DNA of 64,000 nucleotides from the NCBI GenBank assembly GCA_950022655.1, contig OX465588.1, positions 25,343,525 to 25,407,524 of the forward strand, in the 5' to 3' direction. The translations under genes were made by a program, and so were the position numbers. This DNA comes from Alentia gelatinosa (Eukaryota > Annelida > Polychaeta > Phyllodocida > Polynoidae). The notes under the pieces are model-generated. The model saw only the letters and a program-made list of their open reading frames with translations, had not been told where the DNA came from and did not search any database. Shown here in pieces: positions 24,672 through 34,607 of this stretch (the first letter of the stretch is position 1; each line of letters starts with the position of its first letter).

Positions 24672-26720
24672 TTAAGTGAGGTTATAAAAAAAATTGATCG
24701 GTGAGTATTCTCTTTAGTTCTCGTTTCCATTCACCAACCTTGCGTCAGTGTACCAAAAAATGTTGTTAGTGGTTTCATGCTGCAGATCGGTGCCGAATAA
24801 TCGGCCAATGGAAACAGGCCTATAGAAGTATTTTTAATGCCTGCTGATATTGCGTATTTACTTTTGGCAAAGTCAACGGATGCCACCAATTACTTCCGCT
24901 ATACATGTAATTGCATCCTGATAAACATGTAGTTAGGTTCTTTTGGCCTCAATATGTCAGTACTGATGCGCTATTATCAATCAATATGTGTCATGGATTA
25001 CTCAATTAGTATACTTTATGTGCCTCTGTGATAGATAAAAGCAATGTATGGTAACGACTTTGTAGATACTTTAACATACTGATATGCCTCGTCATTAGAA
25101 CCATCGAAAGGGAATTACATTGAATTCCTTTACTGGAAGAACTAAATTAGAGAACTCCTGTGAAATCCTGTATAGCCCTTCCTGAATGATTTATTCATCG
25201 AGATTGAGTTGATTTGTGCAACTTACTATAATAAAGGGTGTTTTGCAATAGGTTAGGGTTATCATATAGGTTCCAACGCACCTGGCCCCACTTTGTGCCA
25301 GGCTCTGTGCCAACACTGAAGAAAATTGCTGAAACAGCTCAAAGAACTTTTAGAAACTCATGGGTCCGGCGATTGAACTTTGGACCCCTTGTTTAAATAA
25401 AGTACATGGCGAAGGTTGGGACATTTCAGTGACCTACTTAAAACGTTTCCCTCTATCGACCTACGAGTATGAGGCCAATATATATGTCAAGAACTTTGGT
25501 CTCGTCGAGAGAACGCCTTTCATTTGCCACTCCAGGATAGCTATGAAAGACAATGAGATTATCATAGCAGAATGAGTTTCTGTTGAGGTGTGGAATTGCC
25601 CTTACCGTTGATACAGTAGGTCGGAGTAGCTCGGGGTCAAAAGTGAGAACGGGTACTCCAGCGTGCGTTGCTCAATCGCGCATACAGTTCCAGATCTAAT
25701 TGATCCACTAAACATAGGCTAAGATGAGCACGAATCTTGCCAACTGCCCTGTCACTATATAATGGCCTCATGATCAGCCTCTCGGTGATGTACAGTCCAT
25801 GGAATCTGCGCAAGTGTTTCTCCAAGTTTGTTATTTACTCCTCGTCCACTCACCGGTCGTAGTGTAATCGGCCACATTGTCAGTAACGCCGTCTGTTTGT
25901 TTGGTGTTGAACTCTCACGGAATGCTCCATCTGGCGACTAAAGAGCAACACTGCAGCTGTAAGTTTTTACTTGATATCAATGAGGTGTAAATCTCCTGGC
26001 TGCTGCTTTGCAGTTTATTTGGTAAATGCATACTCACTCTGATATTCCTAGGGTGATAGTACAAAGTGTATTCAAGATATTGGGTTATTCTAATTGAAAT
26101 ACAGTGGAGACCCGGTATAATGGACACTGAATGCACAATTCACTTTACCCGACTACTATGTAAATTTCATTTGAAGATATGGATTCATCAGGTTCTAGTC
26201 ATCTAAAAATCCACATTTCATTGAAAGATTGAATCAATAACCCTATCCAAGATATTAAATAGTCTAATTGATAAACCCGCAGATTCTATCTTTTGGTTTA
26301 AAGAAACTAATTTGTAAATATTGACAGGAAGTGTGGATTCTTTGACATAGTTTGGAGCTCTTATATACTTGTTGAGTATGCCACCAGCCAGTTAACTACC
26401 CTGTCACAAATATGATTTTTGTGTGTGTGTGGAAAAAGCTTATGAACTGATCCAATTTCCTCCTATTTAGGCGTTTTTTCATTGAAGATACACAAACATC
26501 AGTCAATACGGACGAATAGCCAATTAGCTTCATATCATGATTAGGTATCAATTCATAACAATCAGACAAACACAAGTCATTGCAGAAAAATTACAAATAG
26601 ACTAGTAATTTATATGTATATCATAGATTGCTATTGTTGGAATGTTTAGATAATTCTCGTGATCACTATCAAGCTAGAGATGATTCCAACGGCGTTTGTT
26701 CTTGCGTAGATCTTAAGTGG
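24672..26720. other. Stretch without a recognised gene
   Basis: Around 24720-24822 GTTTCCATTCACC faces CCAATGGAAACAGG, a possible decayed TIR element related to words near 23430. A 71-codon frame (25360-25575) has protein-like composition but no domain I know. A single pogo-like end (ACAGTGGAGACCCGG) is at 26101. Confidence 0.4.
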
Positions 26721-26940
26721 GATTCACATGGTGGGATTTATGTACCTCACAGTGTTCAAGATCTCATGAGATTCTGTTCCTTTTTAGTGGTAAAAGTCGC
26801 CAACAATTACGGAGGGGGGGGGGCGTGTTTCAGGGAAATGGAACCCTACAATTTAGACGAAGAGATCGTGTTCTAGCAGATAATCTCGGCAGGATTTGTC
26901 TCAGGAAAACACCCTCTGAGGTACATAAACCCGCCGTATG
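26720..26940. repeat. Inverted-repeat element, copy 1 (pair with 47070-47240)
   Basis: GGGATTTATGTACCTCACAG (26733) faces CTCTGAGGTACATAAACCC (26913), and AGGATTTGTCTCAGGAAAAC sits inside the right arm. Related words occur at 47080-47230. The interior has GTCGCCAACAATTAC and a G run. Probably a MITE of unknown class. Confidence 0.55.
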
Positions 26941-27057
26941 AATTACACTTTACGAAGATATATGCAGCATGTTACACAAATACAAGATCTCAGTTATCCA
27001 CCTAGACAGCATCGGATCAATTCACATAATCGAATTCATGCATAGAAATTATTTTTT

Positions 27058-27463
27058 TTATCTCACTCCTTGTACAAGTTTAGCCATAGGAATAACTTTT
27101 TTTTATATTTTTTTTTTTTATAAATTTCTTTATTGAGCCATTCATTATACATTTTTGTTGATTTTAAACAGTACAGGATTTCACTCAATAAAGAGGCAAA
27201 GGACCTCAGCCCGGTCTAGGCTGCTATTCTTGGTCCTGCCATACCCAACGATCACCCCTGTAAAGTGCCTATACTACGCCACGGTCGTTGCGGAGTGAAT
27301 GCGAGGTGACGTCATACGCGATTGTCAAATCAGTGGCCAGGATTTCAGAGAAAAGACAAGATATCAACATGGAGATTTAAATGTTCCTTACTGGATTTAA
27401 AAGTAATTTGAATTATTCTGATATTGTGATTTTACTTAATGTCATTGAAATGGGTGATGTGAA
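27058..27463. mobile_element. Family 2 composite, TIR module (copy A)
   Basis: The outer end TTATCTCACTCC (27058-27069) and the decayed inner end GGGTGATGTGAA (27452) are the family 2 TIR. It aligns inverted with 36467-36671, sharing CCATAGGAATAAC, TACTACGCCA, GACGTCA and GATTTCAGAGA. About 150 bp present here and absent there is a separate retroposed insert (27097-27245). Confidence 0.65.
27097..27245 (-). mobile_element. Short retroposon 3' end inserted in family 2 copy A
   Basis: On the minus strand the insert reads into AATAAA (27134-27129), then AAATTTATA and an A-rich tail of more than 20 nt. Copy B (36345-36671) lacks it at the matching position. I infer a 5'-truncated non-LTR or SINE insertion of about 150 bp. 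Confidence 0.65.
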
Positions 27464-27490
27464 TATAGAACAGTACTCATATTGTATAGA

Positions 27491-27586
27491 TACACAATAC
27501 TCCACTCGTTTGGATGCGCTGTAATCGTCACTCGGCTGCACCTCGATGATGTTTGCAAATCATCCGAACTCGTGGAGTATTGTGTA
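27491..27586. repeat. Family 2 composite, palindrome (copy A)
   Basis: ACACAATACTCCACTCGTTT faces its inverse at the right, and the centre is CACTCGGCTGCACCTCG. Homologous, inverted, to 36345-36437. The middle of the stem is less well paired than the ends. Confidence 0.75.
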
Positions 27587-27735
27587 TTTATAGGATTCTC
27601 TATCCAGTTCTATATAGGTCCTGTGTATCCTATTCCATAGATACGTTCTCCAGGTAGAGACACCCCTTTCACTTGTCACACGACCTGACACAGTGTTATC
27701 AATGTAATATATCATTAACCAGTAAATGTACTAGA

Positions 27736-27870
27736 GGGAAACTATGTTCCGGTGGGAATAAGTCAAAGTTACGAGGTAGGGCTTGGAAAAATTACTGCCC
27801 AAGGCGGGCAGTAATTTTTCCAAGCCTTACCGTGTAACTTTGACTTATTTCCACTAGTACGTGGTTTCCC
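27736..27870. repeat. Long hairpin, 67-nt arms
   Basis: The inner 21 nt (GGCTTGGAAAAATTACTGCC plus C) pair perfectly around a 5-nt loop centred at 27803. Outer arms pair AATAAGTCAAAGTTAC with its inverse with one indel, and then GGGAAAC with GTTTCCC. No second copy is seen in the window. Either a young foldback element or a hairpin RNA locus; I cannot decide. Confidence 0.8.
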
Positions 27871-29160
27871 TATTCCTATATACCTTCAATTGTCGGCTAA
27901 TATCGATGAAAATCGAATGTCTCTGAACGTCAACCTGTGCAGTAAACGTCAACCTGAGCAGTAACTTCAACCTGGGCAGTAAACAAAAGTTATTCCACCT
28001 CCAGCAGCGTTAAGTAATCATAGTTTGTTCGCTCATAGGTATATAGGAATTACATTTCTCTTTTTAACGAAACGAGGCAGGAAGGGAAGGCAGGAGCTCA
28101 ATATCCATATATATACCCTCCAGAGTACCGCAGATCTAGATTGGTATCAGATTCCGTTTACAAATCCGTCCCGAAGGCATTGCTTATTACAATATACATG
28201 TATGTAGAACTAACTGGCTTTTGAACGCCGCAAGGGATTTGTATGCATTATTTCGGTGCATGATATTAGACCACTGTGTACGATGATCATGCCTTGTGAT
28301 GTTCCGACACATAGCTTCCGAGCTGCTAACATGACTCAAGCTATACTCTCAGGTCAGCCACTATTACAATAAACCTGATAGAATGTAATATCCAATGTGC
28401 TTTAAAACGACGTATGTCACTCCTCAGATATCATTAGAATGTCTGTGACATTAGATTTGCATCTCTTATATTTGGGGATCATAAACTCTTGTATCCCAAT
28501 CATATCAGTGATCATGTAATCTATCGCATTGCTAAATTGTTCAGATAGTATATTAGTAGAGAGGAATTAAAGTTATTTATGTGTTAAATTACGGGTAAAT
28601 ATGGATGGCACTGGTTGTAATTTGTATTTTGCATGACACCAAAGACTTAAGATATAGAATATGGCAGATGCAGATGCGAGTTATGGATATTATAAGTAGT
28701 TATGCAGTGATGGTATCATTATGAAAACAACGATCAACTTTGTAGCTAGGTAAATGATCCGGTAGCGGGCTTACTCCAGTGACTGACAGGTGAGAGTATG
28801 AACAGCAGTATGGAACAGCTAGCAGATCACTGATTGGCAAGGGTTCTCTATGAGGCAGGTGGGCCACCCCAATAGGGAGCGAAGATGAACTTAATGAAAC
28901 AACAGTTGCCCGTGCTCAAAAGGGCACTTACGGATGGAGGCGCTCAGGCGTTTGAGGTTATGTAGTTCGAGATTCTATGCTTCGATCTCCAATCCTTTTA
29001 TCATAATTTTGATACACTAAGCAAGTGTCGTCGTAATGTACAGGCAAGCTTATTCAGAGACGATCGTGGTAAAGGTCACTGCAATAGTAGCAAGTGAGAC
29101 CAAAGACTAGTTCTTTACCTTGATTCCATCTCGCTAAGCACCGAAGCCTTACTATTAGTT
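27871..29160. other. Stretch without a recognised gene
   Basis: Three tandem copies of a 20-bp unit (GTCAACCTGNGCAGTAAAC) lie at 27928-27983. Nothing else is supported. A weak B-box-like word sits near 28980. Confidence 0.45.
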
Positions 29161-29307
29161 TTATCTTACCCCTGGTATTTTTTCTCCATAGACTTAACAT
29201 TGTGAACTCGTATCTAACGCCCATTAGATATTTAGGAAAAATATCCAATGGGGGATTATGTCACAAATGTTAGACCATTTGTCAATGTGAAGGGTGAGAT
29301 AAATTCA

Positions 29308-29449
29308 GAAACCCATTCAAATTTAGGGTCAAAGCTCAATCCCATCTCGTTTGAATCGCTACATAATTCACGCGGCTTCGCCTTGTGAATTACTACGCGA
29401 TTCAAACTCGATGGGATACGAGCTCTGACCCTAAACTTTCATGGGTTTC
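29308..29449. repeat. Family 2 palindrome in the long inverted repeat
   Basis: GAAACCCATTCAAATTTAGG faces CTAAACTTTCATGGGTTTC. CCCATCTCGTTTGAATCGC faces GCGATTCAAACTCGATGGG. The apex contains GGCTTCGCC. Arms are imperfect but paired over about 70 nt. Confidence 0.85.
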
Positions 29450-29569
29450 CTCTATATTAAGCACCGCTGTCCTATTTATTCAAATAAATGACTGCCAATA
29501 TGGGCATAGGTTGCCCACGTGTCTAAAAGAAGAAGAATGTTCGCTATATTCTGTGAGACCGATAAAGCT

Positions 29570-29571
<2 letters not shown>

Positions 29572-29648
<77 letters not shown>
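29572..29648. repeat. TA microsatellite
   Basis: About 38 uninterrupted TA dinucleotides. The corresponding site in the inverted copy (near 33893) has only a few bases, so the array grew after duplication. Confidence 0.95.
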
Positions 29649-29652
<4 letters not shown>

Positions 29653-29809
29653 GCTACGGCTGGGGGAAGGTAACTCTGGGTAAAAAGGTGACTTTTCTCT
29701 CTGCCTTCGATGAGTCAACCATAGTCTAATATACGAGAGTTCTCTGTGCAATCTGATGGAAAAAACCTACCTTTCAGAGAAATTGCCTCTGACCCTAGGT
29801 ACCTACAAG

Positions 29810-29925
29810 CTTGATCCCATCGAGTTTGAATCACGTAGTAATTCACAAGGCGAAGCCTTGTGAATTACTACGTGACCCTAAACTCTCATAGGTCTCCCCT
29901 ATAGTATCCGAAGTTGCCTTTTGGA
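29810..29925. repeat. Second family 2 palindrome with deleted right arm
   Basis: A perfect 43-nt palindrome (29832-29874) has 20-bp stems beginning CACGTAGTAATTCACAAGGC and a GAA loop. The left flank keeps CCCATCGAGTTTGAATC, but the matching right-arm part is deleted, leaving GACCCTAAACTCTCATAGG directly after the stem. Confidence 0.8.
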
Positions 29926-30322
29926 GCACGGGGATCTGCCGTTTCAGTAAGTTCATTCTGGCCCCATATAATTAGTGTAGTAAGAATACTAGAGGGCAGT
30001 GATTACCCAGGGAAGGCTTGAAGTTATCAATTTACGAGTAGTTAAACCGCAGAATCAGAAATGAGAATCAAGCGTAGGCTTGAAATTATCAAGCAGTCTG
30101 ATCATACTAGAATCTAGTGTGCGTACGGGCCTTAAAGGATTCTTTTAAATATATTAAAACCAAAGGTGCCCGCGGTGAGTCTCCTAGATAAACATAATTG
30201 CCAAAATAAAGTATGAACTATTAGTTTACCCTTCTTGCGGGGCCCAAATCTCAATAACTGGCACCGACAACCATCGGTAAAATGCCCCTATCCAGGCGCA
30301 ATAGAATTCCGGCGAGTAAGAC

Positions 30323-30522
30323 TACAGTAGAACCCTAAGTTAACAGAAACCCCGCCTAACTCCCACCCTGTATTAGCGGACACTTTTTCTCGGAACGGAG
30401 GGTCTACTAGATATATATTTAACCTCATGTAATGGAACACCCCGCGTAACCGGACACTTTAGCCCGGAATGGAGGGTGTTACCCGGAACGTATGGTGGCC
30501 GCTTACGCGGGGTTCTACTGTA
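30323..30522. mobile_element. pogo/Tigger-like MITE, about 200 bp
   Basis: TACAGTAGAACCC at the left and GGGGTTCTACTGTA at the right are classic pogo/Tigger-type ends including the TA duplication. The interior repeats the words CGGACACTTT and GGAATGGAGGGTG. No transposase. Confidence 0.85.
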
Positions 30523-32150
30523 TTTATTGTGCAGGTGCTTCACCACTAGCTAGTTACCGCGTGTGATGAAAGCTCATAATACACTGCAGGGCGACGGTAT
30601 TCTCTGAATACTCTCAAGTGATTAACAGAGCCGCGCATGCCGCATGTTAAAATTCAGGTGCGCGATACCAGTAACATTACGTAACTCTCTCTACTGGGCG
30701 GGGACAAGGATATGAAGGGATGCCAATTTCCCGTACACCTGTCGGCCTTTGATTCAGTCTCTTAGGCTGCTTGTCCTTGATACAGGTAAATTGGAGTAAG
30801 TCTGTTCTATTTTACTCAAAACGGGCTTGTTATGCCAATAATTTTAGGTACCTTCCCAATATATCATTTCAAAATTTTTAGGTTCTCAACAATTTAGGGT
30901 ATTAAAAATTATACCTTTCCAATATATCCTCACACCCAATAAAATGTAGAACGAAATTACAGTTCTCTGCTATGGGCTGATAACCAGGTATGAGAATCAG
31001 TTAATTCTCTCTGAAGCGGCGGATATGCATATTTTTTTGACGTGCGTGAATCCAGACATGTTTTTCGTGCTGAGTTGGTATGAGGGCACCCTATCGGGGC
31101 GTAGTCGACAAGCCCAATATAGATTGTATCTGACCCATCATGGCTGGTCCCTGGACTTGCCAGGCAAGGCTTCACCACAAAAATAGCCACAGGCTCCGAA
31201 TACAATATTAACGCTAGTGACAATGTGGATTTATGACGACAAACCCCGACTAGTTCCTGCTTCCCAGACACATCCACAGTTCCGGGATGCTGTATTGTAT
31301 TTTATTCGCATTTATGTTCTCCCTACAGGTAAATATACCTTGATAATGTTAAGTGACCAATTGGAATTTTTATCCATCCTTAGATTATTCGATACGAAAG
31401 ATAAATATGCTCTGACGTTTGAGCATTTAACCAGGGTTAATTTGCCATTTTATAATAACGACCATTTCAGATAGGGGCAGTATTTCCTGTTAGACTTACA
31501 AGCAGGAATTGTAACCAGCCGCGTTCAAAGTACAATCCCCTTTAGATAAGTTAAATAAGATTGTTATTTCTTTCGACCAGCCATTTCTATATAGTGAGTT
31601 ACTATCAGGTAACATACTGCTTCTGTGCGTTATCCGTATTAAAGGCACGTCCAGTTTCCAGTTACCATACTTTTCATTGAACGCACAGGGACCTAATCTA
31701 ACGGGCAGTCTTTATTATGTACAACGGCGAGCCACATCATATTATCAATGTCATGATATCAATCATCAGTTATGATATCGTGGCAATCACTCTGCCACCA
31801 GATGCATCTGTGACCCCGCAATATTTATTTTGCAATAGCAACTGAATATCAGCCAAATAGTACAAAATTGATTCATGCTAAAAAGGGGAATAGGAATAAA
31901 TCTGGTATCCTGTAATTAAGTATGTATTATACAATTTAAAGTCTTCCTAACCACCATTCCAAAGTCTTGTAAATCAGATCTACCTACAGGATGATAATGG
32001 TAACCGTGACACCGCTTACGTCACAGGCGTCATTGGAATACTGCTCTGACGTCATATCCGCTAACATCAACACGTTGTCCTACTATGGCTCTCCTGCTGA
32101 TTAATTATCCGGGGTTCCACAGACCAGACTGAGTAATTCGTTTACTTATC
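30523..32150. other. Stretch without a recognised gene
   Basis: Two frames of 106 and 85 codons (30957-31277 minus, 31217-31474 plus) overlap each other and show no domain. I see nothing supported. Confidence 0.4.
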
Positions 32151-32154
32151 AGAA

Positions 32155-33485
32155 GCCAGTGAGCAGGAAGCCAGGGAATATTAGGTCGATCACCGTTGGA
32201 ACAGCTTTGTTTCAACCTCTAAGTCGTTTACTTGCTCTTACCTTGGATAAAGTACCCAATTCTTTGAGTTTAAATCCAGCACATAAAACTCTTCCCATTG
32301 ACCTTATATATAATGTCTCTAATATGAGTACATTCTATTTTAACCTTTTAGAAATATCCTTCCCGTACACCCTTCATTGCTAAAATTAAAACAAGGTGTT
32401 ACTTTTCTCTTGGTATCCATAGCTCGCTCAGTTTCTTTGATCACCTAGGAGTGAGAAGACTAGCAGCCTCAAAGATCTTTGAATTAGGCAAGATTAGGCC
32501 GTATCTGAATTTTGATGTTGCCCGATTGATTAACATATCGTCTATTAGGCCGGTGCTTGAATACTTTCCTTTTTTTAGAGCGTGCTTGCACGCGCTAAAT
32601 ACATCATCTAGAGGTTAGAGGTGTCCATATAGACTTTCAGGGTACTGCATACAAACTATCCCTTCACTATCTGTGTGCTATTCACTGTGATATTGAGAAC
32701 AGAGCAGGGAGCCAGTGTCTCAGTATCTTAGAGGTGTGCCCAGATGACAATGACCAATCACTCAAGACCAAAATAGCTCAAGACCCACTGGTGCTTGATG
32801 TGCTTGGATCCTAGATAGGCAGTTGACTGGGTGAAAGTGGGTTGCATAAAACTATCATTAAGCAGAGTTTAACTCAAACCTGTTAGTTGTTATTCCTATA
32901 TAATTGCACGCTCATTCATCAATGATGAACATCATATTTGCTCCTAGTGTTTGGTGGATGTTCCCAAGCCGACTTACTTAAATTGCAACGTGTTGAGAAT
33001 CGTGCTCTGCGTATTGTGTCACAGGTTCAAAATTACAGAACACCAACTAATGCGTTATTAGAGCGATGCAAGGTATGTAAACTCGGTGCAATAATATTTC
33101 TGTTATCATAAATAAAAGACCTAATTAGCGTGGCACGCGAGTGGACCTGAAGGTAAGATTTTAGGAATATTGATTTCGATGTGATTCCTATAGAAAATCG
33201 CCCTTGTACCGGGGACTTGCTCTTTGGAACAGTCTTGATAGCTACCTACAGAGAATGTACACCAAGGAAGCTTTTAAGAAGTGTCTAGATGATCGCTAAT
33301 TAAGAAACTTCTGCAGTATATATATCTGACTAACTTAGTTCCTTTTTATCATCCAGTATCCTTTCATACCATCATTGTATACCAAACACCGATGTACCTT
33401 GATTTGTACCCGACTGTATGACTCCACATGGAAGAACTGTTATAAGCGACAGAATGCGAAAATAAACATTATTAAAAAAAAGTAC
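32155..33485 (+). pseudogene. CR1/L2-like LINE relic, interrupted
   Basis: Conserved C-terminal reverse transcriptase blocks appear in order with deletions and frameshifts. Near 32430 comes a block with SLSFFDHL; at 32475 AASKIFELGKIRPYLNFDVA; at 32972 QADLLKLQRVENRALRIV; at 33210 RGLALWNSL followed by MYTKEAFKKCLDDR and a stop at 33298. A 3' untranslated tail follows and ends in AATAAACATTATTAAAAAAA (33463-33481). A possible upstream finger block (ITVGTALFQPLSRLLAL, 32187) would imply a large internal deletion. A separate repeat interrupts it at 32611-32949. Dead copy. Confidence 0.75.
32611..32949 (+). repeat. Repeat inserted in the LINE, copy 1
   Basis: AGGTTAGAGGTGTCC to TTTGCTCCTAGTG splits the LINE reading frame between two conserved blocks. 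It is shared with 39485-39852, including GTCAGTGTCTCAGT-like words and CACGCTCATTCA near the end. A partial third copy is at 38165-38300. Probably a SINE or MITE; class unknown. Confidence 0.7.
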
Positions 33486-33728
33486 CTACAACTTCAATGC
33501 ATGGTAACCTGAACATTCGTATGATAACCTGAACATTCGTAGCAGTCATACCAGCCTGTTGGCGTTGACCAGATCACACTCTCACCGGTAGCACTCCACT
33601 CCAATGATTTTGTTATCTAAGCACATAATTTCAAATGCCTTCAAATTGTAGCATCAGAATCATTCATATCAAATGCACATTTGATACTCAATCGCCAAAT
33701 CATTCTCATTTGAAAAAGATGAGGACTT

Positions 33729-34372
33729 CTTGTAGGTACCTAGGGTCAGAGGCAATTTCTCTGAAAGGTAGGTTTTTTCCATCAGATTGCACAGAGAACT
33801 CTCGTATATTAGACTATGGTTGACTCATCGAAGGCAGAGAGAAAAGTCACCTTTTTACCCAGAGTTACCTTCCCCCAGCCGTAGCGTACTATAAGTATAG
33901 CTTTATCGGTCTCACAGAATATAGGGAACATTTTTCTGCTTTTAGACACGTGGGCAACCTATATATGTATATGGGATTACACCCTTGAAATGTATGAGAT
34001 TTCAACCTCGACACGTAAGAAAGTACATGCCCATATTGGCAGTCATTTATTTGAATAAATAGGACAGCGGTGCTTAATATAGAGGAAACCCATGAAAGTT
34101 TAGGGTCAGAGCTCGTATCCCATCGAGTTTGAATCGCGTATTAATTCACAAGGCGAAGCCGCGTGAATTATGTAGCGATTCAAACGAGATGGGATTGAGC
34201 TTTGACCCTAAACTTGAATGGGTTTCTGAATTTATCTCACCCTTCACATTGACAAATGGTCTAACATTTGTGACATAATCCCCCATTGGATATTTTTCCT
34301 AAATATCTCATGGGCGTTAGATACGAGTTCCCAATGTTAAGTCTATGGAGAAAAAATATCTGGGGTGAGATA
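33729..34372. repeat. Long inverted repeat, arm 2
   Basis: Inverse of 29161-29809. It contains the family 2 palindrome (about 34090-34230, apex GGCGAAGCC) and the TIR module (about 34231-34372, ending GGGGTGAGATAA). It carries about 70 bp (ATATATGTATATGGGATTAC and following) missing from arm 1. The spacer between arms is 3.9 kb. Confidence 0.9.
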
Positions 34373-34574
34373 ATAACATGTACACAATATCATTAGGTGT
34401 TCAATATCCAGACACTTGAAGAAATTGTAAGTGAAACGTGTCCAAGGTGGACTTTGGATTGATGTAAAGATTTGAAATAGAATTAGAGGGCTATATATAC
34501 TCAGGCAAATACTTTCCTTGTATAGCTACATTCCTGTCCAGTCTCTACCTATAGAATGGTGTCAAAGGTGTTTT

Positions 34575-34607
<33 letters not shown>

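Larger units (their letters stand above)
29161..29809. repeat. Long inverted repeat, arm 1
   Basis: This block is repeated nearly identically in inverse at 33729-34372. It holds a family 2 TIR module (29161-29302, TTATCTTACCCC to GGGTGAGATAA), a palindrome with about 70-nt arms (29308-29449) and 360 bp of further sequence. Differences from arm 2 are a TA microsatellite of about 75 bp (29572-29648) and absence of about 70 bp present near 33960-34030. Confidence 0.9.

Noticed and set aside
25360..25575. 71-codon frame with protein-like composition as an exon
   Set aside because: No splice acceptor or donor of quality at its borders and no recognisable family.
29385..29751. Frames of alternating Tyr and Ile
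   Set aside because: They translate the TA microsatellite.
32187..32290. Reverse transcriptase finger motif as evidence for an intact LINE
   Set aside because: Only about 70 codons separate it from the C-terminal blocks, where roughly 250 are expected, so at best it is an internally deleted relic; the resemblance itself is weak.
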